Shown: positions 9,067 through 21,000 of the stretch, piece after piece | How the letters are laid out: the number at the start of each line of letters is the position of its first letter | Numbering within the stretch: the stretch's first letter is position 1 | From: Chionis minor | Lineage: Eukaryota; Chordata; Aves; Charadriiformes; Chionididae | NCBI GenBank assembly: GCA_013398295.1 | Contig: VZSF01009133.1 | Coordinates: 5,199-69,198 of the forward strand | Length of the DNA stretch: 64,000 bases | Direction of reading: 5' to 3' | Made by a program: the position numbers and the translations under genes | Notes under the pieces: generated by a model | What the model was told of the DNA's origin: nothing | Seen by the model: only the letters and a program-made list of their open reading frames with translations | Databases searched by the model: none

Positions 9067-12000
9067 GTGAGGGGGCGCCGGGANGTCTGTGCCTGGGGGC
9101 CGGGGCTACCTCAGGGGTCGAAGTTACCTCAGGGTTGGGCTTACCTTAGGGCTGCCCGTGCTGGGCTGCACCGGTGCAGTGCGGAGCTGTGCTGTGCGGA
9201 GCCAGGCTGGGGAGCGGATCAGGCTGGAAATCTCCAGGAAAAGAGACAGAAAAGGGCAGCGTTGGGGCCAAACTGCTTCCTCTGACTGTGAAGTGCGGCT
9301 GTGGGAGCAGGGAGGAGGACACGGTTGCTGGTGTCTCCCCTCTCCGGCACGCCAAGCGCTCGGAGCAGGCTGCAGCGCGCTGCACGTGTCTTGTTTGGTG
9401 CTTACCAGTGGCCAACAATCAACTTATTTTTTTAATCAAGCTATTTTTGCCTTTGTTATGAATTTTGAGACATTGGTCCCTTTCTTCATCTTCTGAGTTT
9501 CTGTCATCATCTTCTAAGTTCCCAGGCTGGTGCCTGCCATTTCCTTGGCTTACCCTCCTTAGAGCAGAGTCTCCCCGTGGACCAGCCTAGCCATGGGGCA
9601 GGACCCATCTCTAGGGTATGTCTGTCACACGCCTCCTGCGCTCACCTCTTGAGGTAGCAAATTGACTGTCACACACTGACAGCAGTTGGCTTTAAGAGGT
9701 ACTAGGCTCCAGTCATGCTAAACCTTGTGCCAGGTAGCCTGGTTCTTCTCTACGAGTGTATGTGAGAGCAATGCTGTCTTCTAAGCGACATCTTAGTTAA
9801 CCATTGAGGAAATTAATGTAGTCATCAGAGGCGTTTTCCCGTTTTACTAATCATGATTTAATTTCAGACTTCATACTTTAGTCCTACCAAGACTGAGAAT
9901 GCCAGAAGATCTGTTGAGTGCCACAGGTCATTCTGCGTCTGCCCCTCTTGCCCAGTCACTCCTTGGTGCCCAGCTCTGGCCATCCTCTTGCAGCTGGAGT
10001 GACTGTGTTTCGACCAGGTCTTGTTGCTTTGGTTATGAACAGAAGATTATTTTTTTTTTGCTTTCCCCCTCTCTCAAGTAAACACTATATGTGAGGCATT
10101 AACATTTCCAAACAGACATTAAAAGAGCACTTAGCAATGTTCAGCCGGTCGGATCACTCAATTGGTTGAACAAAGCTAACCCTGTAATTTTGCATACAGG
10201 GTGTCTTGCACATGAATGAAAATAAGGAGGGAGTATAGAATGATGTGCTGTCTTTGCTGGACTGCTTCATTCCTGTGTTCTGGAGCAGATTGCTATGAAA
10301 GAGGGCAGTAACCACAGTAAAATTATTTTCTCTGTTTAGCCATTCTAAAATGTTTATGTGGCTGGTATATATAGAAAGAGGCCAAAGTGCATCTGAATTG
10401 CAGTTTTCCTCATTTCATCTGTAAGTGTGATGTGAGTGAAGGCATTCCAGCTTTACTGAGTCTTCCACCCAGAGGAATATGCTTCTCATGAGACCCTCAT
10501 GAGTCTGTGGAAGGGCTTGGATAAGCTTAGTTTATAGCGCTTTGTGCGAGTTCTCTAAAGAAGCAGGGAAGAAAGTGTGAATGTAGGCAATGTTCACTCA
10601 AAAAAAAAAAAAAGAGAATTCAGCAGGATTTTTGGCATTTGTTAATAAACATTCATCTCTGTATTGGAGAAGCCTAGAGTTCTGAGAGGGGGGTTGGAGT
10701 TGGTCAGTTCATGTGACATCTCCCTTCCTGCAGAGGTCAACCTGGCAGGTGGGAGAGCACCTCTGGCCGCAAAGATGTCGCAGGATGTTTTCTGAAAAAT
10801 AACCTTGTAGCTGTTTTATCTCTTCTGCTAGATCTTAACTATTACTTTGCTCAGTAGTTTCTAGGCAGGACTGGTGCTGATCTACACAAAACCCAGCTTT
10901 GAGGCTTCTTCTCTGCCTTTGATTCCCCAGCAACCTTTCCCCCTTGCAGGAAGTGAGTGTACTGGCTTTCCTTCACCAGGCAGGGAAGAGCCCTGCTCCC
11001 TCCCAAAGCCTAAAAGCCAGACCCTTGTGTGGGGCTGTGTTGCCATCCAGCTCACCTCTGCAGTATATTTTTATTTGTAGAGCACGACGAGTTCATGGCT
11101 CCTTCCTGCAGCTGGTTTTTTCTAGTCTGAAATTCAGTTCACTTTAGACATCCCTTCCCCCTTTTTTTTTTCCACAGCTACAGTTGCTAAAGTGATTGAC
11201 AAATTTGAGGATGAAACTGCAGGTGATGTTTTCCCTGTTGGTGATATACGAAAAAAAGCTTCAGCCGCTCTCTTGGAAGCTGATAAAAGGTACAGTGGAA
11301 AAGCTACATCTCGCAAAGCTTTGCAAGAAGAACTCTGGGGAGATGCTTTGTCTGAAGAAGGATCTGGTAAGAAATCTCATTTCTTTCCCCTTTTCCCTAG
11401 GCTACTCCAGATTTGATGTTCGCATGTTAACTGTGCTAATAGCATCTGAACTGAGAGAGCAAATTTTAGGTCCCTGTTACAGGGCAATAAACAGGTACAA
11501 TTAAGTTGGACGACTTGAAGTGCCTTCCTGAAATTCAGGCCATATTTTTTAGCCTGAGGGAAGGGGCAATCCCAAAGAGGAGGTCACCTCTACATATCGA
11601 GGGAAGGGGATGACTAAGTGTAAGGTGAGGCTTAATGCAGTGACTGAAAATTGTGTGGAGGAACAGAAACTGCTCCTATTTTTAGCCAGGATACCTTGGG
11701 GCTGCAAGGATATTCAGATTCTTATTTTAAAAATGAATGGAGCAAATTTGACCACCTTGTTGGCTTGTCATGTCACTGTTGCACTGGGAAGCTAAGCCAT
11801 GGATCTGCTAATCATTGCTGTAAAAAATGTGAGCTGATATCTTCTTGTGGCTATGTCCTTGTGTTTCCATTATTTAACCAAAACAGAGAGTAACATCATA
11901 AACAGATAAAATGGAGTTTGGAGCTTAAATAGCCCAAACCTGTCGCTATTGATGGTGTATACTGCAAAGCGTCACATTTTGCTGGTAACTAAATAGCTTT

Positions 12001-15000
12001 TTTCTCTTTTAATTATCATCTGAAGAAGCATTAGATGAATGGTATAGTGGCAGTGAAGATTCAGAAGAGAATGGCAGCTTAGACGGTAAAACGAAGGCGA
12101 AACCCTGCAGTGCTGGCAGTGACCAGGAGGATGGCTTGGAAGACGAGGAAGAGGCAGATCTGTCTGTCAAGGCCAAGGCACCAAAGTTCAGTTTCCAGAA
12201 TATCACAGACTTCGAGAAATTTACAGAGGGGATGGATGATGTTGGAAGCAGCGAGGGGGAAGATGAAGATGATGCCAGCATGGAAGAAGGAAGTGACGAG
12301 GAGGAAGAAGGAAGTGATGGGGAGGAATATGGGAGAGAAACCCACGACAATGTAAAGGAAACCAAAGACAGTGAAGATGATGGTGGTGTGATGACATTCT
12401 CAAAAGGACAAGAGGATGAAGAAGTAGAAAAAGGAAAAGCTGTGAAGAACCAGCTAGGTTTGTGCATGTTTGCTTCATATTTTGACAAGATTTTCACCTT
12501 GCTGACACTATAGAAGCTGGCCACATTAGGAACCCCTTCAGCATGTTAGCGTGCTGTTAGCGTACTGCGTGTGCGTGCTATGGCAGCCCCGGTCATTTGC
12601 AAATGTTCTGCCAAATCTGCGATGCAGGCTGGTGTCACTACTGGTACGAAATCTCATGTTACGGAGTGTAGTTATCCACGGGCTTAACTGAACCCCTGCT
12701 GAATGTACTAGTAGCAGTGGTGGGGATGGGGACTTCCTACACTGGTAGTGCTGTGCAGTGACACTGATGCCGCTTCTGTTTCTTCGCGAAATGTAATACT
12801 GAATGCAGTGTCTTTCTGTCTGTCCTGTTAAACCTCAACCTCCATTTACAGCATGTCCTTTTAAACAGTTAAGGAAAGGGATGGGTTTTTTTGTGAATGA
12901 CAGAATTAGTCAGGATCACAGCACGGGATGCTGCTCTGTCCAGAGACACCTTGTGGTACCAATTTTGTGCTGGGTCAGTGAATGCAAAGATTTGCCCTAA
13001 GCAGGAGTAATGTAGCCCAAAGGAGGGGGCTTGTGCTGTTCAATCAATAGCTCCTTCGCAAGGAGCAAGTGCTTTGGTTTGCTGAATAATTGTCTTATTT
13101 TCTCTTTATTATGAAGCACTGTGTGATCAGCTACTGGAAGCGAGAATTAAGATGCAGAAGGCGCTCCTAACGGTCAACCGGCTTCCACAGCCAGATACTT
13201 ATCCAGCCTTCAGAAAGGAAGGGGGACAAGAATTTGACAATGCTCTCGAGAACTGTAAGAATTCTTTAGTCTTTCTACTTTGGGTAGACTTTGGTGCAGC
13301 CAGTATGTTTTTGCCTGTGTGGGGAAGTGTTAATGGGAGAGTGAGGGCTTTGAGTTGTGTGTGTCTGTAGTATTAGCTGTTGGTTTGTATTGCTTTTATT
13401 GTTAATGGAGTACCGTGCAAACAGAAACCAAAAAGTAATTCCTATCCCAGACAAAGAAAACATCTCCTGTCACCCATGTCTGTATATGCCTAGTTGGGCT
13501 CTGCTGATGGCCTGTCATCTCTTGTCTGATGTTGGTAAGCCTCAGCTTGGGTCTCGCTGCTGGTTTCTAGTTCATGGGGGGACTGAAGTTGCTTATCAGA
13601 TTTAAGTTTCATGCTGGATCTTAGAAATCATTGGTTTGGTTCTGGCTGTTCTGTGCAGAGTCAAGATGCTTCTTTGGCTGGTCACCTTGTGGTACCAATT
13701 TTGTGCTGGGTCAGTAAATGCAAAGATTTGCCCTAACCAGAAATAATGTAGCCCAAAGGAGAAGGCCTGCGCTGTTGACATCAAATATCCTCTCAGCTGC
13801 TTCATCTGTTTATTTCTTAGGATCACTACTAGTGATATTTATGTGATGAGATTTGTAGTAGATTATCCAGTATGCAAATATAATATGCACACTCCAGTTG
13901 ATAAGTGCAAAGTACTCAACTTCAATGTGTTGTGGACCTACTGAAGTTTTAGAATCAAACACCTGTTTTACTGGCCTTAAGGTAAAGGCACAGGGAGGTA
14001 AAATGTCTGGTATGTTATCCTTAGGAATGCATATAACCTACTGCAAGTTTGTTGTTTTCTGTCAAAGAGCATGCAGATGACAATGTTTATACACAGATTG
14101 TTCTTTTGTGCCCACTAATCCCGCCAGTCAGAAACTAACGAACTTCATAGGATGTTCTTTCAGTGTTTTGGAATAATAAAGATAAGCCCAGTAGCATTTC
14201 AAAGCTTGCCAGGTTGGTTAGTCCTTTCACTTCTATTTCTTCTCTCCCAATCTTGAGATGCTGCTCACTTTTTAGAATGTTTGAGCTCTGTAAGTGAGCA
14301 CCTCCCGGAGGATCCGAGAAGCCCCCTTAGGTGAACCAGCCGGTAGGAAACACTGCCGTGGTGTCTGCAGCCTCTCATGCTGAACTTCAGGGGCACCATC
14401 TGGGTTGCCGTGGCTGCGTATCCCTTCAGCCACGCCGTGTGCCGATTTGCACGTGCTGTAGTGATCCCTGCGCGTTGAGAAATTTTGGCCTGGGCTGGCA
14501 CAAGTCCTCTTAAAACTGGATTACGAACTTTCACCATCATCAAACCTGACCCTGAATCTTGCCCCTACGCCAAGTTTTGACGACCATCGTACGACTTATA
14601 CCTGATCAGAACACAGTAGCTAATCAGCTTGTCTGGAGTTACAGCAGGTGAGGTACTTTATATTTTAAAGTTAGCGCTGCTGCTTTAAATGAAGTGACTA
14701 AGGTAAAAAAGGCGATCTCCCAACAATACTAAGCTGACCTTTCAGTGAAATGCATGTTATTAATGTATTTAATGAGATGCATTACAGACTGCAGCGAGCA
14801 CTGTGTTTCATTACAGGTCTAAAATGCAATATCATTAAAGACCTTTAACAGAAACAATGGTTGACATTTTGATATTTCCCATAAGCAAAATACATCCAGG
14901 AACACGGAGTGTAATACTGTACACAGTACAGCAGAGAGGTTAATCTTTCAGTTGTCCAGAACACTAAAGGAAAATCCACTGTTAATAACTGCTCAGTGAT

Positions 15001-18000
15001 TCCCTCCACACCCTCTTTTCAGGATCTGGGCAGGAAAGTTGCAGTAGTGTGCTCTGATGCTGCTGGTGCCTGGGGTCGTGTTCTGTGTTTGATCTGTGAG
15101 GACAACAAGAAAATACAGCTGGAGCCACCTGGGTGAAGTTAGCAGAGGAAGTGCTCAGACTGGCAGGTGGCAGTAATAAATTTAGGAACATTCTGGTACT
15201 ACTACACTTGTTTAGTGTTTCCTGGTGTTCTCTAAGGGACAAAATTTATATTCCTTTTTTAATTTCTGTTTTTTTAAAATACAGCCTGTAATTGTACAGT
15301 GCAGTGGATTACAATAAAAAGTATTTTTTTATGAGCTGCACTATAGTCCAGTGCAGCTATCTTTCACTGCCCTGCAAGGATGCTCTCTCCAGAAGTTACA
15401 AAGTGCCAAGCATGAAATAAGGAGTAAATGTATACATTAAGATCTCATGAAAGACTAGGGATGTGGTTGGTGTGATGTGGCAAAGACTCATTTCTCTGAC
15501 ACTTTGCTGTGTTGCGCCCTGGGGGACGGATTCGTGTCCAACCACCGGCTTATCCCATGGGCAGTCGAAGCTGTGTCACATCCTCACTCACACAGCTTCT
15601 GCCTGGATAGCAGGGCTGTGACCTGTCAGTTCGGGAGGTGAACTAAACCCTTTCTGAAAATATACGTCATAATGTATTTAAAGTTCTTTAATTGATGCAC
15701 CTTGATTTATGAGAGGGGGAAGAAACCCTCACTTACTACAAATCAGCTTCCAATCAAAGTCCTTATTTTTAGCTGATCAAGTGGCTTAGCGGCTTCTATA
15801 AAATAAACTTTTTTACTATATTCTAAATAGTGATGTAGTGGGCTGGGTAAACATTCCTGGACTCTGTAGTTCTCGTTCCAGTTGTATTGCCAACTTGTGG
15901 GTAGAATCCCATATTCCAGACAGGAAAAATGGTAAGAATTGTGCATGAGAAAGTGTAAAGACGAGTGGAAGACAGGACTTTGGAAATACTGACTGTTGAG
16001 GTAGTTCCATTGTACGTGATGCGCTTCGCTTAGACAGGGTTTGGGATAATCACTACATTGACACTGTTTTGGACTGGCAGGTACTCTCAGGGAAGCCTCA
16101 GCAGTTCTTTCCAAATCCACAAAATAAATTTGGCATGCTTTCATCATCTTCGCTGAAAAGGAGGAAACGATTTGGTGTTCACACAAAGCAGTTGGTGCCA
16201 AAAATGCAGACTCTTGTGTGTACACTGAAGCCTGCTGAGGGTGGGGGGCACAGGGAGCTCTTGGCACCCACCTCTCCCAAAGGTCCTGGGCGAGTCCCTC
16301 GCACCTCTCTGAAAGCTGCCCCAGAACGTTTTCAGTAGTTTATCCCAAGTCTTTCTGTTGCTCGTGAAATTTCTGGTCTGCGTTCGCAGGAAGGATGAAT
16401 TTTTTGCCCTGGAAAACAGTCCTTCCTATACTTGCCTCTTGGGTATCTCTCACTTGTGGCAAGCCTCCGTGGAGCTAGTGCTGGCAGTGAAATTCCCTAA
16501 GGACCGACTATAATTGTGTTGAAGAGTAGACAGCAATGTTCTACACATTTGCAGCTTTAAAGCCAAATCTGAGCAAAAATGGTCATGCTTGTTTTCTAAA
16601 TTTTGAGGTTGGAGGTTACAAAACCTCAAGTGTTTAATTTATTATTTTTATAATATTTTATGATTTTTTTTTTTAATATGATACAACGTGCCATGGATGG
16701 TCTTGGATTCCTGAGATCTCAGGTTCTGGTGGATGATTTACTACAAAATTGCTTATAAATTGAAGGAGAAAATGTTTTGCAGACCTGGCAGCTTTCAGGC
16801 TTCACACCCATTTGTCACCCAGCATTTCCCTTTGTGTATAGAACAAGAATTAATTAGGCTGCACTGCAGGAAAAGTTTATGGCCATAATTTATATAGGAT
16901 GAATTTCTGTTTAAAGAGACAGCATTGCTTTGTTTGCACTGTCTTACTTTTTCTTTCCCTTTTTTTTTTTTAATCTTTAATTATATTCCAGATTTTTTTT
17001 CTGTCACCCTTTTTACATACAAATTGGAGACCAAACTGTGGTCATGGAGCTCATGTTTATCCCTGTTTTGCATATGTGGAGAAAGTCGGAGTGGTTTTTA
17101 ATACCGAAATCACAGTGGCTGCGCTCTGAATGCAGTGCAAATGTTTAATGCAGTGCACACGTGCGAGGTGCCGCTGCCTGGAGTGGTCTGTTTCTCCAAG
17201 ATACATTTGTATTCTCTTGCACCCTATCTTCCAGTCTGGTCCAGGGCTTGAGATGTTGCCTCTGTTTGGGGTCTTGCACGTTCAATTAATGTTTTTCATA
17301 ATCAATGCAAGTCAGAATTTGCAATCTGCTCCTGATTTGCACATTAAAGAGACCCATTAATTAAAAATTCCAATCCCTGGCATGTTCCCGCAGGATCCTT
17401 GCATTATTTACATAGAAAAAGAGTGCAAGGTGCAAGTTTCTGGGCTGTGTCTCTGCACAGATTGCATGCCTGCCATTCATATTTCTATGTATGTTTTCAA
17501 GGGGGAGGAAGGTTAGAAGCGGATCTCATGAAAATGTCATGAAAAATTACCTCGAGGGCAAGAAAGAGCCAAAGAAGAGGTGGAAGCAACATCAGTGTCG
17601 CCACATTCAGTGTCAGGAATTAAACAGGTCCTAGGTTTGGGGCTTGTTATGTTAAATCTTGATTCAGTGACAAAAAGCCCACAGCTAATTGGGGGGCGGA
17701 GGGGCAACAGGAGCTTTAAGAAATGGTATCTTTCAGTCAGCAGAGGCTAGTGTTGTGTGTGCCCTGAGTAACTGGGCTTCCCAATATGGTCATGGACTTC
17801 TGTTCTTGCTATTGTAATTATTCTCTCTTTACAATTCTTGTTGAAAATATTAAGCTCGGACTGTTTCAGTGACTAGCAGTTAGACAGTGATACTTTATGC
17901 TTCACAACAAGAGCTGGGAATTGTAGCTTTGAAATAGTGTAATGTGTTATTTTCAGTTTTTATTTGGCTAAATGAGGAATTAAAAACATAGAAACGCAGG

Positions 18001-21000
18001 TGAGGCTCTTGCAGAAGGCAAGATGCTGATGGAAATTGCGAGACTTTAAACAGAGGAGTAAGCTGTATGTTTTCATTTGTATATGAGTTTACTTTCCAAG
18101 AGTTCAGTAGGTCCCTGAAATGTAAACTACCAGCTGAATTTTTATGGTGAGTATTTTTTTTTTCTTTGACTCCATCTGTCAGTGGATTAAGAGAAAATAC
18201 TGGAATCCCACATTTCTGATCTTTAGCATAAGATCGAGATAAGTTGTTTTGGAGTAATGGAGAAAATCCTGGTTTTGGTAAAAGGTAGACATGCCGGGTC
18301 TGTAAGAATGCATTTGCTTGCTGAAGGAACAAAAGTCGGGGACAACGAGTGTTAACTGTTATTTACACTTTGTAGAGCTGTGGAGAAGTTATACAAAGGT
18401 TTGTGATCAATAAGAAAATAAACCTGAATAAAGTGAGTCAGATAAAAAAAATCAGATGAAATGCTCCATGTGCTTGCAAGGCCGTTATCCCCAAACCTGC
18501 CTGGGTTATTAATGCACTAATGGAGCAGCAGCAGTGAGCTCTGCGTGGCAGCAGCCTGAACTTTTCACTACGGTGCCTTGTCTGCTGCTAATAGATACAA
18601 AATTTTATACAGCTTCTTAAATTCTGCTGGAATTTGTGCATCTTTTCTCCACTCACAGTGATGTTTGAACTTGAATTTGTACTCTCTGTAGTCAGCTGTA
18701 TCTTATTTTCCTGATCACTGGGATGTTACTCCAGATGGTTCAACCATGGATGTTCTCTGTGGCCGTGAGCTGGTGGCATTCCATCCATGCACAGGGTGCA
18801 ATTCCTGTGTTCCTTGCGCTCAGGGAGGATGCATTACCGGGAAGAAGCCTTGTTTCCCCCATCATACAGCATTTCTATAGTATTTCCTTTGAAATCCCTC
18901 TGGAAGAATTGTTGCGTTGGGCTCATTGACCCGAAGAGACGAGCTTATGCTGGAGAGAGGGCGTTGAAGAGCGCTGCAGTTAGCGCAGCTGGGGCCGAGC
19001 AGTGCTGCAGCGATGACCTTGCCCACCCGAGGACAGCAGAATAGCACATTTTGCCTCTTGGGAATAAGTTAAACATAATGGTGGAGATGAGTCCTTTTTT
19101 GTACCCTACCAGTAGCGCTCCTTGCAGCCTGCGTGGCGTTACAGGTAGCGGGTTTCTTTGTGGCCACTCTAGGGATGTAATTGCACCTTGAAATGGGAAA
19201 TGGCAGTTGCCACTTGAACAGTGGTTCCCAGTCCTGCCTTTCCTTCTCCTGATTGGGTTTGGACTGCAGAGTGTTGGAGCATGTGCACCCGTTATGTCCT
19301 TCAATATGTGTTTTAAATGGGGTGCTGTGAAGAAACTTTATTCCAAGGAAAGATGAGGAAGGGCGAAACAAGAGAAACGAGTGTGAACTACATGTAAAGT
19401 TTGCAGCAAGCAACTTATTTACTGTAGCCTGTTTCTTCAACTCGGAGTCCGAGTTGCTGGATAACTTATATTACACATTAATTAGTTTTTCCCTTAAGGT
19501 GTTACGTGTCTCAGGTGCTGCTGGCCAACGGTTGCTATTTAATTATGTTTTATTGAAAAGCAGAGCTAGAAGGAGCACTTACAAAGCTTTGCTGGACTTG
19601 CCCGGGTCTGTACAAGGCTGGGTGTTCAGTGCGTTCCGGGGAACAGGGGAGATGTTGACATTTGTCCCTAAAATGTGCAGTCCAATCCCAACACTTCGAC
19701 TGACTCAGAAATGTCCGTTTCTGGAGTGGGAATAGGTGCATTTGTAGGGAGTGTGCTGGTAAAGGACTGTTTCCACTTGGAGCTGTGTGGGCCTTTGTAA
19801 TAATTGCCTGCGTTGGGCTCCTGGTACGCCAGGTTGGTTAACTGCTCCCGTGACAGATATCTGTGGCTTGTGACTAAACAGCGCGTTTGTGGACAAGGCC
19901 TCTTAAGGATGTGATTAAGAATCCCACTTACATTCATTGCCAGCAGGAGACCTCCAAAGATGCCATGTGTTTTCTGGTTTTACATTCTTGCATATTAAAC
20001 GTTTCTGTCTGAATGCGCCACACTGAATGTCTTTATTTTCTTCTGGGTGAGTTCTGTAATATTTTGCTGAAAAGGGACTCAAGACAGAGGGAAAGGCTCT
20101 GTTTAGTGTCTGATTAGGGTATGTTTGTTTGTATGTTCTCAGTTTCTTTTGTTAGAGGATTTTTTCTGGGTTCTGCTACTCTGATTCCTGATCTTTAAAA
20201 AAAAAAATAAAATAATTACATTCTGTGCAACATCCAGGTAAGTCGTGTCGAATAAGCTGATGAAGCACAGACTAGCTTTGGGTAAGATCAGGCCTGCTTT
20301 AGGTACTGGAGACCCTGTACCACTTCCTGTAAGAGAGGACGAGTCAGGCAAGGTGTCCTCCTCGCCAGCCGACCAGCGTGCTCCTCTAACGGGCTCACCC
20401 TCTGCCTGGCTCCTGGGCTGCACCTGCTTGTCATTTTACACGTCTGGTTAGAGAAAAGCTGTCAGATGAAATGTGCTTTATTGACACAGGCTCAAGAGTT
20501 TTTCAGAGAAACCTGCAGGAATCAGCTGCCAATGATTCCAGTCATCTCTATTTGTGGATCACTTTTAAAACTCAAATGTATCCACACATACATCTGCAGA
20601 TGATAATACGTTAATACGGAGCAGAGTAGGTGTCACTGGGGAGTGGGGGAGGAACTGAGGCACAGGCAGATTACGCAGTTTCCAGGGGCACAAAGCAGTT
20701 ACAGGATTAATTGGTGCTAGGCAAGATCATGGGCTTAAATATATTCTTGCTTTGAAGATTTTACTGGGAGCCTGCACAAATGTGTGACAGCAGAACTGGG
20801 TTTCAAGCCTGAGTGTAAATTATTGTGATCAGATCTAGCCCGCTTAAAACTGGTAGTTCATTTTAATTGAATTGTATTAGTGTAGACACTTTATGAATAC
20901 AAAAAACATCGTGCTTGTCAATTCATGCAGGGTTGAATTTGATTTAAATGGATGTGGATGCAAGGGTCCACAGATTTCACCTTTCCTCTCTGATCTAATG

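Larger units (their letters stand above)
8964..9160 (+). repeat. Downstream copy of the local duplication, contains exon 1
   Basis: Partner of the repeat starting at 8474. The second anchor (9098 on) reads GGCCGGGGCTACCTCAGGGG and continues through two further CCTCAGGG/CCTTAGGG copies. The copy includes AATF exon 1. Unresolved bases lie just before it (8963) and in it (9084). Confidence 0.6.
7241..9240 (+). promoter_or_regulatory. AATF: AATF CpG-island promoter region
   Basis: About 2 kb of GC-rich, CpG-dense sequence ending in intron 1 and containing coding exon 1, as is typical of a housekeeping gene. Overlapping long open frames occur on both strands and are composition artefacts. The island is interrupted by less GC-rich CR1-derived sequence at 8656-8970. 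The transcription start cannot be fixed from sequence alone. Confidence 0.75.

Noticed and set aside
12009..12524. 171-codon minus-strand frame rich in Ser
   Set aside because: It is the shadow of the acidic AATF exon 3 (GAA/GAT codons read backward).
11367..13116. Introns 2 and 3 have the same length (659 bases)
   Set aside because: Their sequences are not similar, so it is coincidence rather than duplication.
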